Notes: generated from the letters alone by a model not told the origin. Shown: positions 1-5,587, counted from the first letter of the stretch. The stretch: DNA of 6,915 nucleotides from Devosia sp. (GCA_016793415.1 JAEUMC010000821.1:1-6915); one strand, 5' to 3'. Made by a program: numbers and translations.

Positions 1-1
1 C

Positions 2-202
2 GAGGCGATCATCCTGATCGGCGCCTCCGGCTTTTCCTACGAAGAGGCGGCCGAGATCTGCAAATGCGCCATCGGCACGATGAAGAGCCGGGTCAGCCGG
101 GCCCGCACCAAGCTGCAGGAACTGCTCGAGGTGACCGGCGAAGGCGATTACGGGCCCGACGCCGTATCGGCGCAGGTCACTACCATCCCGCGTTTCACCT
201 AG
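2..202 (+). CDS. ecfG: EcfG-type ECF RNA polymerase sigma factor, C-terminal part (5' end outside window)
   Basis: The open frame enters from the left edge and ends at TAG 200-202, giving 66 residues. They match sigma region 4 of an ECF sigma factor: a helix-turn-helix around SYEEAAEICKCAIGTMKSR followed by VSRARTKLQELL, the helix that reads the -35 element. The ASGFSYEEAAEIC stretch and the acidic tail (GEGDYGPD) are typical of EcfG, the sigma factor of the alphaproteobacterial general stress response, which is normally held by the anti-sigma factor NepR and released by phosphorylated PhyR. Four exact sigma-EcfG promoter matches in this same window support the assignment. Regions 1-2 and the start are not visible, so another closely related ECF group cannot be fully excluded. 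Its last 8 bases overlap the 3' end of the convergent receiver gene. Confidence 0.85.
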   Translation, partial: EAIILIGASGFSYEEAAEICKCAIGTMKSRVSRARTKLQELLEVTGEGDYGPDAVSAQVTTIPRFT

Positions 203-620
203 CGTGAGCTTGCCTGGCGGCCGCACAGGCCGCCAGCAGGGTTTCGGTGTCGAAGGGCTTGGCGAGCGGGGTTGCGCCGGTGAACAGCGCCTGGACGGCA
301 GCATCGGCCGAGGTGACCACCACGGGAACGCGCGCGGCACGCAACGCCGCGCACAGCGCCACTGCCTCGGCACTGCCGAATTTCGCCTCGATCACCGCCA
401 GGGCAAGGCCGGAAAAATCGAGAGCCCTCGCGGCTTCGACATCCTTCTCGATCGTCACATTGGCCGCGCCGGCGGTCCGCAGAATTTGCTCGATATCGGC
501 GGCGACGAGATACTCCTCCTCAACGACGAGGGCATTCAATCCGTGCATTGGCAGTTCCATGACGCTGTGTTGGCCCACATCGATCACGGCCACCTCGCCC
601 CGGTCATTTAACAAAGACAT
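195..620 (-). CDS. Single-domain response-regulator receiver protein with Asp-to-Glu at the phosphorylation site
   Basis: From ATG 620 the product is 141 residues, essentially one receiver domain with no output domain. Strand 1 reads NALVVEEEYLVA (about residues 29-40), where typical relatives have VVEDEYL, so one acidic-pocket Asp is Glu. The usual phosphoacceptor Asp of a VLDVNLG-type motif aligns with Glu78 in LAVIEAKFG. The conserved Thr (Thr103 in VVVTSAD) and Lys (Lys121 in LAKPF) remain. The fold is therefore kept but normal aspartyl phosphorylation is doubtful; Glu may mimic the phosphorylated state. The FATGY-like segment of GSR receivers is also not conserved (VTSAD instead). The start is uncertain: ATG 689 would leave only 6 bases to the divergent gene, while ATG 560 or 548 would give a minimal receiver. 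High third-position GC from about residue 6 supports 620. No convincing ribosome binding site is seen. It lies tail to tail with the sigma gene, so a role in GSR control is plausible but inferred. Confidence 0.8.
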   Translation of the reverse strand: MSLLNDRGEVAVIDVGQHSVMELPMHGLNALVVEEEYLVAADIEQILRTAGAANVTIEKDVEAARALDFSGLALAVIEAKFGSAEAVALCAALRAARVPVVVTSADAAVQALFTGATPLAKPFDTETLLAACAAARQAHAR

Positions 621-695
621 GCGATCGGGAAGTTTGGTCGCGACCGGCTGTTGCGTTCCCTTGCCAATAGCGCATGCTCGCGGGGTCATTCAGCC

Positions 696-1457
696 GTGAG
701 TATCGCCCTGGCCACCGCCGCCCATGCCCGCCGGATTCCCTGTGAAGCGTGTCCCCTCCGGGAGAACGCGCACTTTCGCGATTTCACGCCGGAAGAGCTG
801 AAATTCGTATCGAGCTTCAAGCGTGGCGAACTGGTGAGCGAGCCCAGTTCCACCATCCTCGCCGAGGGCGCGCATAGCGCCCAGCTGTTCACCCTGCTGT
901 CGGGCTGGGCCTTCCGCTTCAAATCGCTGGAGGATGGGCGCCGGCAGATCCTCAACTACCTGTTGCCGGGCGACCTGGTGGGCCTGCAGGGGTCGGTGAT
1001 CGGCGAGATGGAGCACTCGGTGGAATCGCTGTCGCCGGTGGTGCTGTGCGTGTTCCAGCGCGACACGCTGCCGACGCTGTTCGAGAACCATCCCGGCCTC
1101 GCCTTCGACGTCACCTGGCTTGCCTCGCGCGAGGAGCGCATGCTCGATGACAACCTGCTCAGCGTCGGGCGCCGCAGCGCCATGGAGCGGGCGGCCTACC
1201 TCATCGCCTTTCTCTACCAGCGGGCCGAGCAGGTGGGCCAGGCCAAGGCGTCCAAGGGGCTGATCCCGATTACCCAGCAGCACGTTGCCGATACGCTGGG
1301 GCTGTCGATCGTCCACACCAACAAAACGTTGCGCAAGCTCGCCGAGCGGCAGTTGATCCGCTGGCACGATCGGGCCTGCGAAGTGCTCGATCCCGAGGCG
1401 CTGGCCGACATTGCCGGTTGGGGCGGCCTCACCGACCGCAAGCGCCCGCTGATATGA
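696..1457 (+). CDS. Crp/Fnr family transcriptional regulator
   Basis: From GTG 696 the product is 253 residues, usual for the family. It has a short N-terminal tail with CEACPLR (Cys16, Cys19), a cyclic-nucleotide-binding-type beta barrel (about 35-125, including ILAEGAHSAQLFTLLSGWA and YLLPGDLVGLQGSV), a long dimer helix, and a winged helix-turn-helix at about 190-227 (ITQQHVADTLGLSIVHTNKTL, then IRWHD). Only two Cys are in the N-terminal cluster where E. coli FNR has three; Cys118 lies near the position of FNR's central Cys. An oxygen-sensing iron-sulfur cluster is therefore possible but not shown. The recognition helix (SIVHTNKTLRKL) lacks the E-x-x-S-R signature of FNR/FixK, so the target site is probably not the classical TTGAT-N4-ATCAA box. 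I chose GTG 696 because GGGGT lies about 10 bases upstream and homologous proteins start close to the CxxCPLR motif; TTG 651 in frame would add 15 unconserved-looking residues. Confidence 0.9.
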   Translation: MSIALATAAHARRIPCEACPLRENAHFRDFTPEELKFVSSFKRGELVSEPSSTILAEGAHSAQLFTLLSGWAFRFKSLEDGRRQILNYLLPGDLVGLQGSVIGEMEHSVESLSPVVLCVFQRDTLPTLFENHPGLAFDVTWLASREERMLDDNLLSVGRRSAMERAAYLIAFLYQRAEQVGQAKASKGLIPITQQHVADTLGLSIVHTNKTLRKLAERQLIRWHDRACEVLDPEALADIAGWGGLTDRKRPLI

Positions 1458-1483
1458 ACCGGGCCCCATTATTGCCACCGCCT

Positions 1484-1510
1484 GGAGCTAGGCATGGCTC
1501 CTGATTTGTT
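1484..1510 (+). terminator. Possible weak terminator after the Crp/Fnr gene
   Basis: A 5-bp stem GGAGC (1484-1488) / GCTCC (1497-1501) with an 8-base loop is followed by TGATTTGTT, a partly T-rich run. It sits 26 bases after the stop codon in the 112-base gap before the histidine kinase gene. The stem is short and the T tract is interrupted, so this is only a candidate. I see no recognisable promoter for the kinase in the rest of this gap. Confidence 0.3.
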
Positions 1511-1569
1511 GGTCCGGGGGGCAAAAGCCGGACTGCAGAGCACCATCCCCGGACGAGGACGGCGCCTTG

Positions 1570-2967
1570 ATGCTTGATGTGAGCAGCCAGTCCGTCGGAA
1601 CTGCCGCGCCGCGGCGCGGCCTGGTGCGGCGCGTCGCCATCCTGGCGTCGCTGACGCTGGTGCTGGTGGCGGTAGCGGCCTCGCTCTACATGGTGCGCAC
1701 GGTCGACAACCAGCTCGCCGACATCGCCAAGACCTACGAGATCCGCCGCCAGGCGCGCGAACTGATGCTGGCGGTGGTCGATGCCGAGACCGGGCAGCGC
1801 GGCTATCTGATCACCCGCGACGAGGCCTATCTCGAGCCCTACAACGTCGCCGTCGGCAACCTGAGCCAGACCTACCAGAGCCTGCTCGCCCTGATCAGCG
1901 ACAACCCCATCCAGCTCAAGCGCATCGAGGCGCTGGTGCCCGATCTCGATGCCAAGCGGGCGGAGATGGCCCGCACCATCGAACTGATGTCGGCGGGCCA
2001 GAGCGCCGAAGCGCTGGCGCTGCTGCGCTCCGATACCGGGCTCGAGCTGATGGAGCGGATCCGCACCGTGCTGCGCCAGGTGATCGGCGAGGAAGACGAC
2101 AAGCTGATCGAGCGCAACGGCCGCATGGAATTCTACCGCCAGGTGCTGGTCGCCACCATCCTCGCGGCGCTGGCGGCGGCGGCGATCCTTGCCTATGCGC
2201 TGCTGTCGCGCACCCAGCGCAAGGTGGTGGCACTGGCGCAGCAGCAGAACCGGCTGCGCAGCGCCAACGAGGAACTCGAGGCGCATGTGCGCGAGCGGAC
2301 GGCCGAGGTCGAGGAAGCGCGCGGCCATGCCGAGCGCGAGCGGGCCCGGCTCGAGACGCTGCTGCAGGACACCAACCACCGGATCGGCAATTCGCTGGCG
2401 ACGGTGTCGTCGCTGCTCGGACTGCAGTTGGCCCGTACCTCGTCGGACGAAGTGCGCAATGCGCTCGAGGCGGCACAGCTGAGGGTGCAGGCGATCGCCT
2501 CGGGGCACCGGCGGCTGCGGCTGGGCGCCGACCTCGAAACCACCGACGCGGCCGAATTCCTTGCCGACGTGATCGACGACCTTGCCGCGCAGATGCCGCC
2601 CGGCAAGCCGGTGACATTCGAAAAGCACCTTGAGCCGATGATCATCCCGGCGCGCGATGCGACGACGCTGGGGATCGTGGTGAGCGAGCTGGTGACCAAT
2701 GCGCTCAAGCACGCCTTCACCGCGGGCCAGGCGGGCACCGTCGCCATCCGCTTCGAGCGGCCCGAGGGCGGGGTCACCTCGCTGACGGTCGAGGACAATG
2801 GCTCCGGTATTGCCGCCGGTGACGGGCAGGAAGGGTTGGGCGCACTTATCGTCAAGCAACTGGCTCGGCAGTTTGGGGGGACGGAACCGGAATATCGGGC
2901 ACGCGAGGGCGGCGGCACGGCCATCACCGTGCGGCTGCCGCGACTGGACGTGCCGACAGGTCGGTGA
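1570..2967 (+). CDS. Membrane sensor histidine kinase: TM-CHASE3-TM-HisKA_2-HATPase_c
   Basis: The product is 465 residues from ATG 1570 (TTG 1567 directly before it is the alternative and sits at a better distance from GAGGA; numbers below count from TTG). A first membrane helix lies at about 23-43. A helical periplasmic CHASE3 sensor domain follows at about 45-185 (AETGQRGYLITRDEAYLEPY is typical), then a second membrane helix at about 193-214 and a coiled coil at about 218-268. The HisKA_2 dimerisation domain carries the phosphoacceptor His271 in NHRIGNSLATVSSLL. The HATPase domain has the N box (ELVTNALKHAF, 374-384), a DxGxG motif (EDNGSGI, 409-415), GLGALIVKQLARQFGG (423-438) and a closing GGGTAITVRLP. 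HisKA_2/HWE kinases commonly feed the PhyR-NepR-EcfG system, and the sigma gene lies about 1.4 kb upstream, so this is a candidate GSR input kinase (inference). It could alternatively signal to an unlinked regulator. All catalytic motifs look intact. Confidence 0.93.
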   Translation: MLDVSSQSVGTAAPRRGLVRRVAILASLTLVLVAVAASLYMVRTVDNQLADIAKTYEIRRQARELMLAVVDAETGQRGYLITRDEAYLEPYNVAVGNLSQTYQSLLALISDNPIQLKRIEALVPDLDAKRAEMARTIELMSAGQSAEALALLRSDTGLELMERIRTVLRQVIGEEDDKLIERNGRMEFYRQVLVATILAALAAAAILAYALLSRTQRKVVALAQQQNRLRSANEELEAHVRERTAEVEEARGHAERERARLETLLQDTNHRIGNSLATVSSLLGLQLARTSSDEVRNALEAAQLRVQAIASGHRRLRLGADLETTDAAEFLADVIDDLAAQMPPGKPVTFEKHLEPMIIPARDATTLGIVVSELVTNALKHAFTAGQAGTVAIRFERPEGGVTSLTVEDNGSGIAAGDGQEGLGALIVKQLARQFGGTEPEYRAREGGGTAITVRLPRLDVPTGR

Positions 2968-2977
2968 GCACAGCGAC

Positions 2978-3003
2978 GGAACCCGGCGCTGCCTCCCGCC
3001 GTT
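2978..3003 (+). promoter_or_regulatory. Putative sigma-EcfG promoter for the lipid kinase gene
   Basis: GGAAC (2978-2982), 17 bases, then CGTT (3000-3003): an exact match to the alphaproteobacterial GSR promoter consensus GGAAC-N16/17-CGTT, with the favoured extra C after GGAAC. It lies in the 64-base gap between the kinase stop and ATG 3032, on the coding strand, leaving a leader of roughly 20 bases. Position and strand are what a working promoter would need; transcription itself is inferred. Confidence 0.72.
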
Positions 3004-3031
3004 CGGCTGGAAATCGGCCAATGGGGGCGAG

Positions 3032-3973
3032 ATGCGCTTCGTCGGAGTGTTCAACCAGGACGGCGGCACCTTCCGCACCATGGACATGGCGGCGTTCGTC
3101 GCCACGGCCGAGCGGATTTTCGCCGAACATGGCCAATCGATCGAATGCCGGGTGGTCGGCGCCGACCAGCTGATCGCCGAGCTCGAGCGCGCCGCCGCCG
3201 ATCCGGCGGTCGAGGCGGTACTGGCGGGGGGCGGTGACGGCACCATTTCGGCGGCGGCGGGAATCTGCTTCACCCACAAGATGGCGCTCGCCGTGCTGCC
3301 GGCCGGCACGATGAACCTGTTTGCCCGCTCGCTGGGCGTGCCGCTGCAGCTCGAAGCGGCGCTCGGCGCCATTGCGCGGGGCGAGGTTGCCGCGGTCGAT
3401 ATCGCCACTGCCAATGGGCGGCCATTCGTCCACCAGTTCTCGGTGGGGCTGCACTCGCGGCTGGTCCGCATCCGCAACGGGCTCACCTATCACAGCCGGT
3501 GGGGCAAGATGCTGGCGAGCCTGAGGGCGGTCGGCCTGGCGCTGTCACGCCCGCTGGTGTTCGATGCCGAGATCAGTACCCGGCAGGGCACCGAGCGGCG
3601 CAAGGCAACGGCGATCGCCGTCTCCAACAACGTGCTGGGCGAGGGGCATGTGCCCTATGCCGAGGCAGTCGATCGCGGCGTGCTCGGCGTCTACGTGGTC
3701 GAGCCCATGCCGCCGGCCGAGCTGGCCGGGCTGGCACTGTCGCTCGCCCTGGGCAACTGGAAGGCGCACCCGCTGGTGTCGGAGCGCGAGGTCAAGCAGG
3801 TGAACCTCAGCTTCCCGCACCGCAAGGCCTCGGCGCTGGCGGTGATCGACGGCGAACTGATCCCGCTGGCCAGGCAGGTGGATCTGCGGGTGCATGCGGG
3901 TGGGTTGCGGGTGGTGCTGCCGGCGGTGGAGGTGGCGCCACAGCGGGAGGATCCGCAGACTGAAGCGGCTTAG
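3032..3973 (+). CDS. Diacylglycerol kinase catalytic domain lipid kinase
   Basis: The product is 313 residues, a normal length for bacterial DAGK-catalytic-domain (YegS/DgkB-like) lipid kinases, which phosphorylate diacylglycerol or related lipids using ATP at the inner face of the membrane. The nucleotide-binding signature GGGDGT is at residues 66-71 (VEAVLAGGGDGTISAAAG). It is followed by LPAGTMNLFARSLGVP at 89-104, matching the family's second conserved block (LPxGTxNxFARxLGxP). The C-terminal half carries the usual beta-sandwich pattern, with a family-like VIDGELI near residue 272. I chose ATG 3032, preceded by a G-rich stretch (GGGGGCGA), because upstream in-frame codons run into the histidine kinase gene and are not family-like. 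The upstream sigma-EcfG promoter match suggests stress-induced expression, possibly for phosphatidic-acid recycling or membrane remodelling. The exact lipid substrate cannot be read from the sequence. Confidence 0.9.
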   Translation: MRFVGVFNQDGGTFRTMDMAAFVATAERIFAEHGQSIECRVVGADQLIAELERAAADPAVEAVLAGGGDGTISAAAGICFTHKMALAVLPAGTMNLFARSLGVPLQLEAALGAIARGEVAAVDIATANGRPFVHQFSVGLHSRLVRIRNGLTYHSRWGKMLASLRAVGLALSRPLVFDAEISTRQGTERRKATAIAVSNNVLGEGHVPYAEAVDRGVLGVYVVEPMPPAELAGLALSLALGNWKAHPLVSEREVKQVNLSFPHRKASALAVIDGELIPLARQVDLRVHAGGLRVVLPAVEVAPQREDPQTEAA

Positions 3974-3995
3974 TCGCGGAATGTTCCACCCGCCC

Positions 3996-4072
3996 CCCTC
4001 TCCCCTCAGGGGAGAGGGCAAGCGTAGCTTGCGAGCGTCAGCGCGCTAGCGAAGCTCGGGTGAGGGGTTCAG
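3996..4072 (+). repeat. Palindromic intergenic repeat, copy 1
   Basis: It opens with a perfect 23-base palindrome at 3996-4018 (arms CCCTCTCCCCT / AGGGGAGAGGG around a central C). A small hairpin follows (CAAGC-GTA-GCTTG, 4019-4031), then a further imperfect stem from CGAGC to GCTCG, and the element closes with TGAGGGGTTCAG. It begins 22 bases after the lipid kinase stop codon. Read on the opposite strand, copy 2 has the same order of parts, so the two form an inverted pair. Elements of this type are scattered between genes in many Hyphomicrobiales genomes. The first palindrome may also help terminate or stabilise transcripts from both sides. Confidence 0.75.
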
Positions 4073-4110
4073 CCTCTCGGCATGCTGGTTCTGCCAGCGG
4101 GCGGCACTGC

Positions 4111-4162
4111 TTCACCCCTCAACCGGCGCTTCGCGCCACCTTCTCCCCTGAGGGGAGAAGGG
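4111..4162 (-). repeat. Palindromic intergenic repeat, copy 2 (inverted relative to copy 1)
   Basis: On the minus strand it begins with a 23-base palindrome at 4139-4161 (arms CCTTCTCCCCT / AGGGGAGAAGG around a central base), continues with a GGCGC-TTC-GCGCC hairpin (4125-4137), and closes with TTGAGGGGTGAA. It is separated from copy 1 by a 38-base spacer. The internal hairpin differs in sequence from copy 1, while the outer parts are nearly the same. No open frame is supported in the whole 3974-4253 gap. Confidence 0.75.
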
Positions 4163-4197
4163 AACAGGGCTCGCCGCCAGCGGTGGCTCTCACATGC

Positions 4198-4229
4198 AAA
4201 CACCCCGCCGCGGTCTCCCGGGCGGGGTG
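4198..4229 (-). terminator. Rho-independent terminator after the 77-residue gene
   Basis: A 9-bp perfect stem CACCCCGCC (4201-4209) / GGCGGGGTG (4221-4229) with an 11-base loop. On the minus strand the stem is followed by TTTGCATG, a short T run. It begins 24 bases beyond the stop codon of the minus-strand gene, the expected place. On the plus strand no T run follows, so it is directional. Confidence 0.65.
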
Positions 4230-4253
4230 AGCACTTAACGCTGAACTCTTGCC

Positions 4254-4487
4254 TCAGAGGCTGGCGGCGCCGGCTTCCACTGGCTGCTGGCCCAGCTTGC
4301 GCAGGGCGTTTTCGATGGTCTTCAGATCTTCGCCGTCATCGCCGTCGACCGGGGTCATGCCCTCGGTGGCGCTGCGCTCCTTGGAGAGCGTATCTGCTTC
4401 GAGCTGGCGCAGGATGCTGATCTTTTCAGCTTCGGCGATGTGGTCGTCGGTCAGAATGGTCACGATCTTCCGCTTGATGTGGGTCAT
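4254..4487 (-). CDS. Small uncharacterised soluble protein, putative GSR target (77 aa)
   Basis: I do not recognise the family. The protein is charged, mostly helical in appearance, and has no membrane segment or signal peptide. Residues 1-40 form a mixed-charge helical region (KRKIVTILTDDHIAEAEKIS). An acidic, probably flexible linker follows (TPVDGDDGEDLKT, about 45-57), then a short helix (IENALRKLGQQPVEA). There are no Cys and no known catalytic motif. The start is firm: AGGAG lies 8 bases upstream of ATG 4487. An exact sigma-EcfG promoter match lies upstream and a terminator follows, so it appears to be a single-gene transcription unit. The orderly gene signals argue that it is real despite its size. 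Confidence 0.8.
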   Translation of the reverse strand: MTHIKRKIVTILTDDHIAEAEKISILRQLEADTLSKERSATEGMTPVDGDDGEDLKTIENALRKLGQQPVEAGAASL

Positions 4488-4520
4488 AGCTCACACTCCT
4501 GGAAATCCTTCGTTGGCCTT

Positions 4521-4550
4521 ACCTGCGGTTACTGTCGTCGATTTGCAGGT
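4521..4550 (-). other. Inverted repeat in the leader of the 77-residue gene
   Basis: ACCTGC (4521-4526) and GCAGGT (4545-4550) are perfect 6-base arms separated by 18 bases, inside the roughly 66-base leader between the putative sigma-EcfG start site and ATG 4487. It could form a leader hairpin or be a repressor site. The arms are short, so chance is possible. Confidence 0.3.
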
Positions 4551-4559
4551 GCAGCAGAT

Positions 4560-4584
4560 AACGCGGGGCCGGGAGGCGGGTTCC
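4560..4584 (-). promoter_or_regulatory. Putative sigma-EcfG promoter for the 77-residue gene
   Basis: Read on the minus strand: GGAAC (4584-4580), 16 bases, CGTT (4563-4560), an exact consensus match with the favoured C after GGAAC. The -10 element is 73 bases upstream of ATG 4487, in the 117-base gap between the two minus-strand genes. Confidence 0.75.
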
Positions 4585-4604
4585 GAGAAAATCTGGCGAT
4601 GTGA

Positions 4605-5066
4605 TCAGTCCGGATCGTGGCCGTTACTGTGGCCGTGCGAACTGCCCGGCTTGGCGAGCAGATACGCCGCGGCCAGCGCGCCGCCGATCGGGATCCCGAC
4701 CTTCTTCATCAGATCGGACTTCAGCACCAGCGGCAGGGCGGTGAGCGCCGCGGTGGTGACGAGAGCCGTCTTTTCGGCGGCGTTGCGCCGCTGCGTCGCC
4801 TGTCGCCTGGCGATGCTGTCGGCGATGGCGATCGCGGCATAGATCCCCAGTGCGATCAGCAGCGCCCCGGCGGCGATCAGCAGCGGGGCGACGATCGGGC
4901 CCCACACCAGGGTGAACCAGGCGTTGAGCGCCACGAGGCCGAACACCAGCGCGATCAACGCGAAGAGCGCGAGGGCCGACCAGGCCATCGCGTTCTTCTT
5001 GAGATGCTCGAGCAGTTCGTCGACCTCGATCCCGAGGACCGAGGCCGCCAAAGCAATCAGGTGCAT
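4605..5066 (-). CDS. YqjE-like / phage-holin-superfamily inner-membrane protein
   Basis: 153 residues. A short N-terminal helix (LIALAASVLGIEVDELLEHL) is followed by two strong membrane helices at about 31-52 and 56-82 (ALFALIALVFGLVALNAWF; APLLIAAGALLIALGIYAAI). A basic helical stretch (ADSIARRQATQRRNAAEKTA) comes next, then a weaker hydrophobic segment at about 126-140, and a His-rich tail (GSSHGHSNGHDPD). This layout and its place right after a DUF883/YqjD-like gene match the E. coli yqjD-yqjE pair; YqjE belongs to a Pfam holin-superfamily group, but no phage function is implied. ATG 5066 comes 3 bases after the upstream stop TAG, with the ribosome site (GAGGTAG) overlapping that stop, so the two genes are probably translationally coupled. 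The biochemical role is unknown. Confidence 0.8.
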   Translation of the reverse strand: MHLIALAASVLGIEVDELLEHLKKNAMAWSALALFALIALVFGLVALNAWFTLVWGPIVAPLLIAAGALLIALGIYAAIAIADSIARRQATQRRNAAEKTALVTTAALTALPLVLKSDLMKKVGIPIGGALAAAYLLAKPGSSHGHSNGHDPD

Positions 5067-5069
5067 GGC

Positions 5070-5459
5070 CTACCTCGAAACCACCGCCAGCACGAAGCCG
5101 AGCGCGATGGCGCCGGCGACGGCGGTCAGCGGTTTCTCGCGGATGGTGTCCTTGATCTGCTTTTCGAGCTGGCCGAACTCGTCCTGCACGTCTTCAACGG
5201 CGCTCTGGCCCGTTCGGGCGAGGTTCTTGACCTCACGCCGCGCCAGCTTCTGCGCATCGTTGACCTTGTCCTCGGCGAGGCTGGCCAGCGTCGCCGCGAT
5301 CGACTTCAGGTCCGATTGCAGCTGGTGCACCTGGGCCGACAGTTCGTCTTCGCGGCTCTGGCTCTGGCGTGCGGCAGCGCGGCGCGGGCCATTGGCGGCG
5401 CGGCGGGCAGGGGCTTTCGTGGCGGTGCGGTTGGGGGCCATGTCGGTGGTGGATGCCAT
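5070..5459 (-). CDS. DUF883 / ElaB-YqjD-like C-tail-anchored protein
   Basis: 129 residues. The basic, Ala/Arg/Pro-rich N terminus (about 8-35) could bind nucleic acid or ribosomes. A long amphipathic helix or coiled coil covers about 38-105 (DELSAQVHQLQSDLKSIAAT onward). The protein ends in REKPLTAVAGAIALGFVLAVVSR, the typical DUF883 C-terminal single membrane anchor. In E. coli, ElaB and YqjD are stationary-phase proteins anchored to the inner membrane by the C terminus, and YqjD associates with ribosomes. The start ATG 5459 has AGGAG 8 bases upstream. The gene is first in a two-gene unit with the YqjE-like gene and has an exact sigma-EcfG promoter match about 30 bases upstream. Family assignment is confident; ribosome hibernation or membrane protection is inferred from the E. 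coli relatives. Confidence 0.87.
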   Translation of the reverse strand: MASTTDMAPNRTATKAPARRAANGPRRAAARQSQSREDELSAQVHQLQSDLKSIAATLASLAEDKVNDAQKLARREVKNLARTGQSAVEDVQDEFGQLEKQIKDTIREKPLTAVAGAIALGFVLAVVSR

Positions 5460-5489
5460 GATGGTCGCTCCTCATGATGTTGGCAGGTC

Positions 5490-5514
5490 AACGCGCGGTT
5501 TGCCCAAGAGTTCC
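5490..5514 (-). promoter_or_regulatory. Putative sigma-EcfG promoter for the DUF883-YqjE-like operon
   Basis: Read on the minus strand: GGAAC (5514-5510), 16 bases, CGTT (5493-5490), an exact consensus match. The -10 element is 31 bases upstream of ATG 5459, giving a leader of about 24 bases that just holds the AGGAG ribosome site. Confidence 0.77.
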
Positions 5515-5547
5515 GGGCGCTTGCTCGACGCGGTTGAGAGACTGATT

Positions 5548-5587
5548 CAAATAAAGTGCACCCCAGTCCGGGGGCGAACTGGGGTGC
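5548..5587 (-). terminator. Rho-independent terminator of the 55-aa/DUF3309 operon
   Basis: A perfect 10-bp stem GCACCCCAGT (5558-5567) / ACTGGGGTGC (5578-5587) with a 10-base loop. On the minus strand the stem is followed by ACTTTATTTG, a T-rich tail; no T run follows on the plus strand. It lies 43 bases after the DUF3309 stop and separates this unit from the DUF883 promoter. Confidence 0.85.

Noticed and set aside
633..659. GGAAC on the minus strand (659-655) upstream of the receiver gene as a fifth sigma-EcfG promoter
   Set aside because: At 16-17 bases spacing there is no CGTT or GTT (the region reads ACCAAA), so only the -35 half matches.
621..695. FNR/FixK box (TTGAT-N4-ATCAA) in the divergent gap
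   Set aside because: I found no such palindrome here or in the 1458-1569 gap.
690..1478. 262-residue minus-strand frame opposite the Crp/Fnr gene
   Set aside because: The plus-strand product has a full cNBD and helix-turn-helix; the minus frame shows no domain pattern.
1429..3486. 685-residue open frame on the minus strand
   Set aside because: It is antisense to the histidine kinase and lipid kinase genes, whose domain motifs are complete. Its composition (long His/Arg/Gln-rich runs) is typical of a shadow frame in GC-rich DNA.
3974..4253. CRISPR array or tRNA in the repeat-rich gap
   Set aside because: There are only two palindromes in inverted orientation with unequal cores and no regular spacers; no cloverleaf is apparent.
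4605..5066. Holin-superfamily similarity as a sign of prophage
   Set aside because: The gene pairs with a DUF883 gene as in yqjD-yqjE, and no phage structural, integrase or lysis genes are present.
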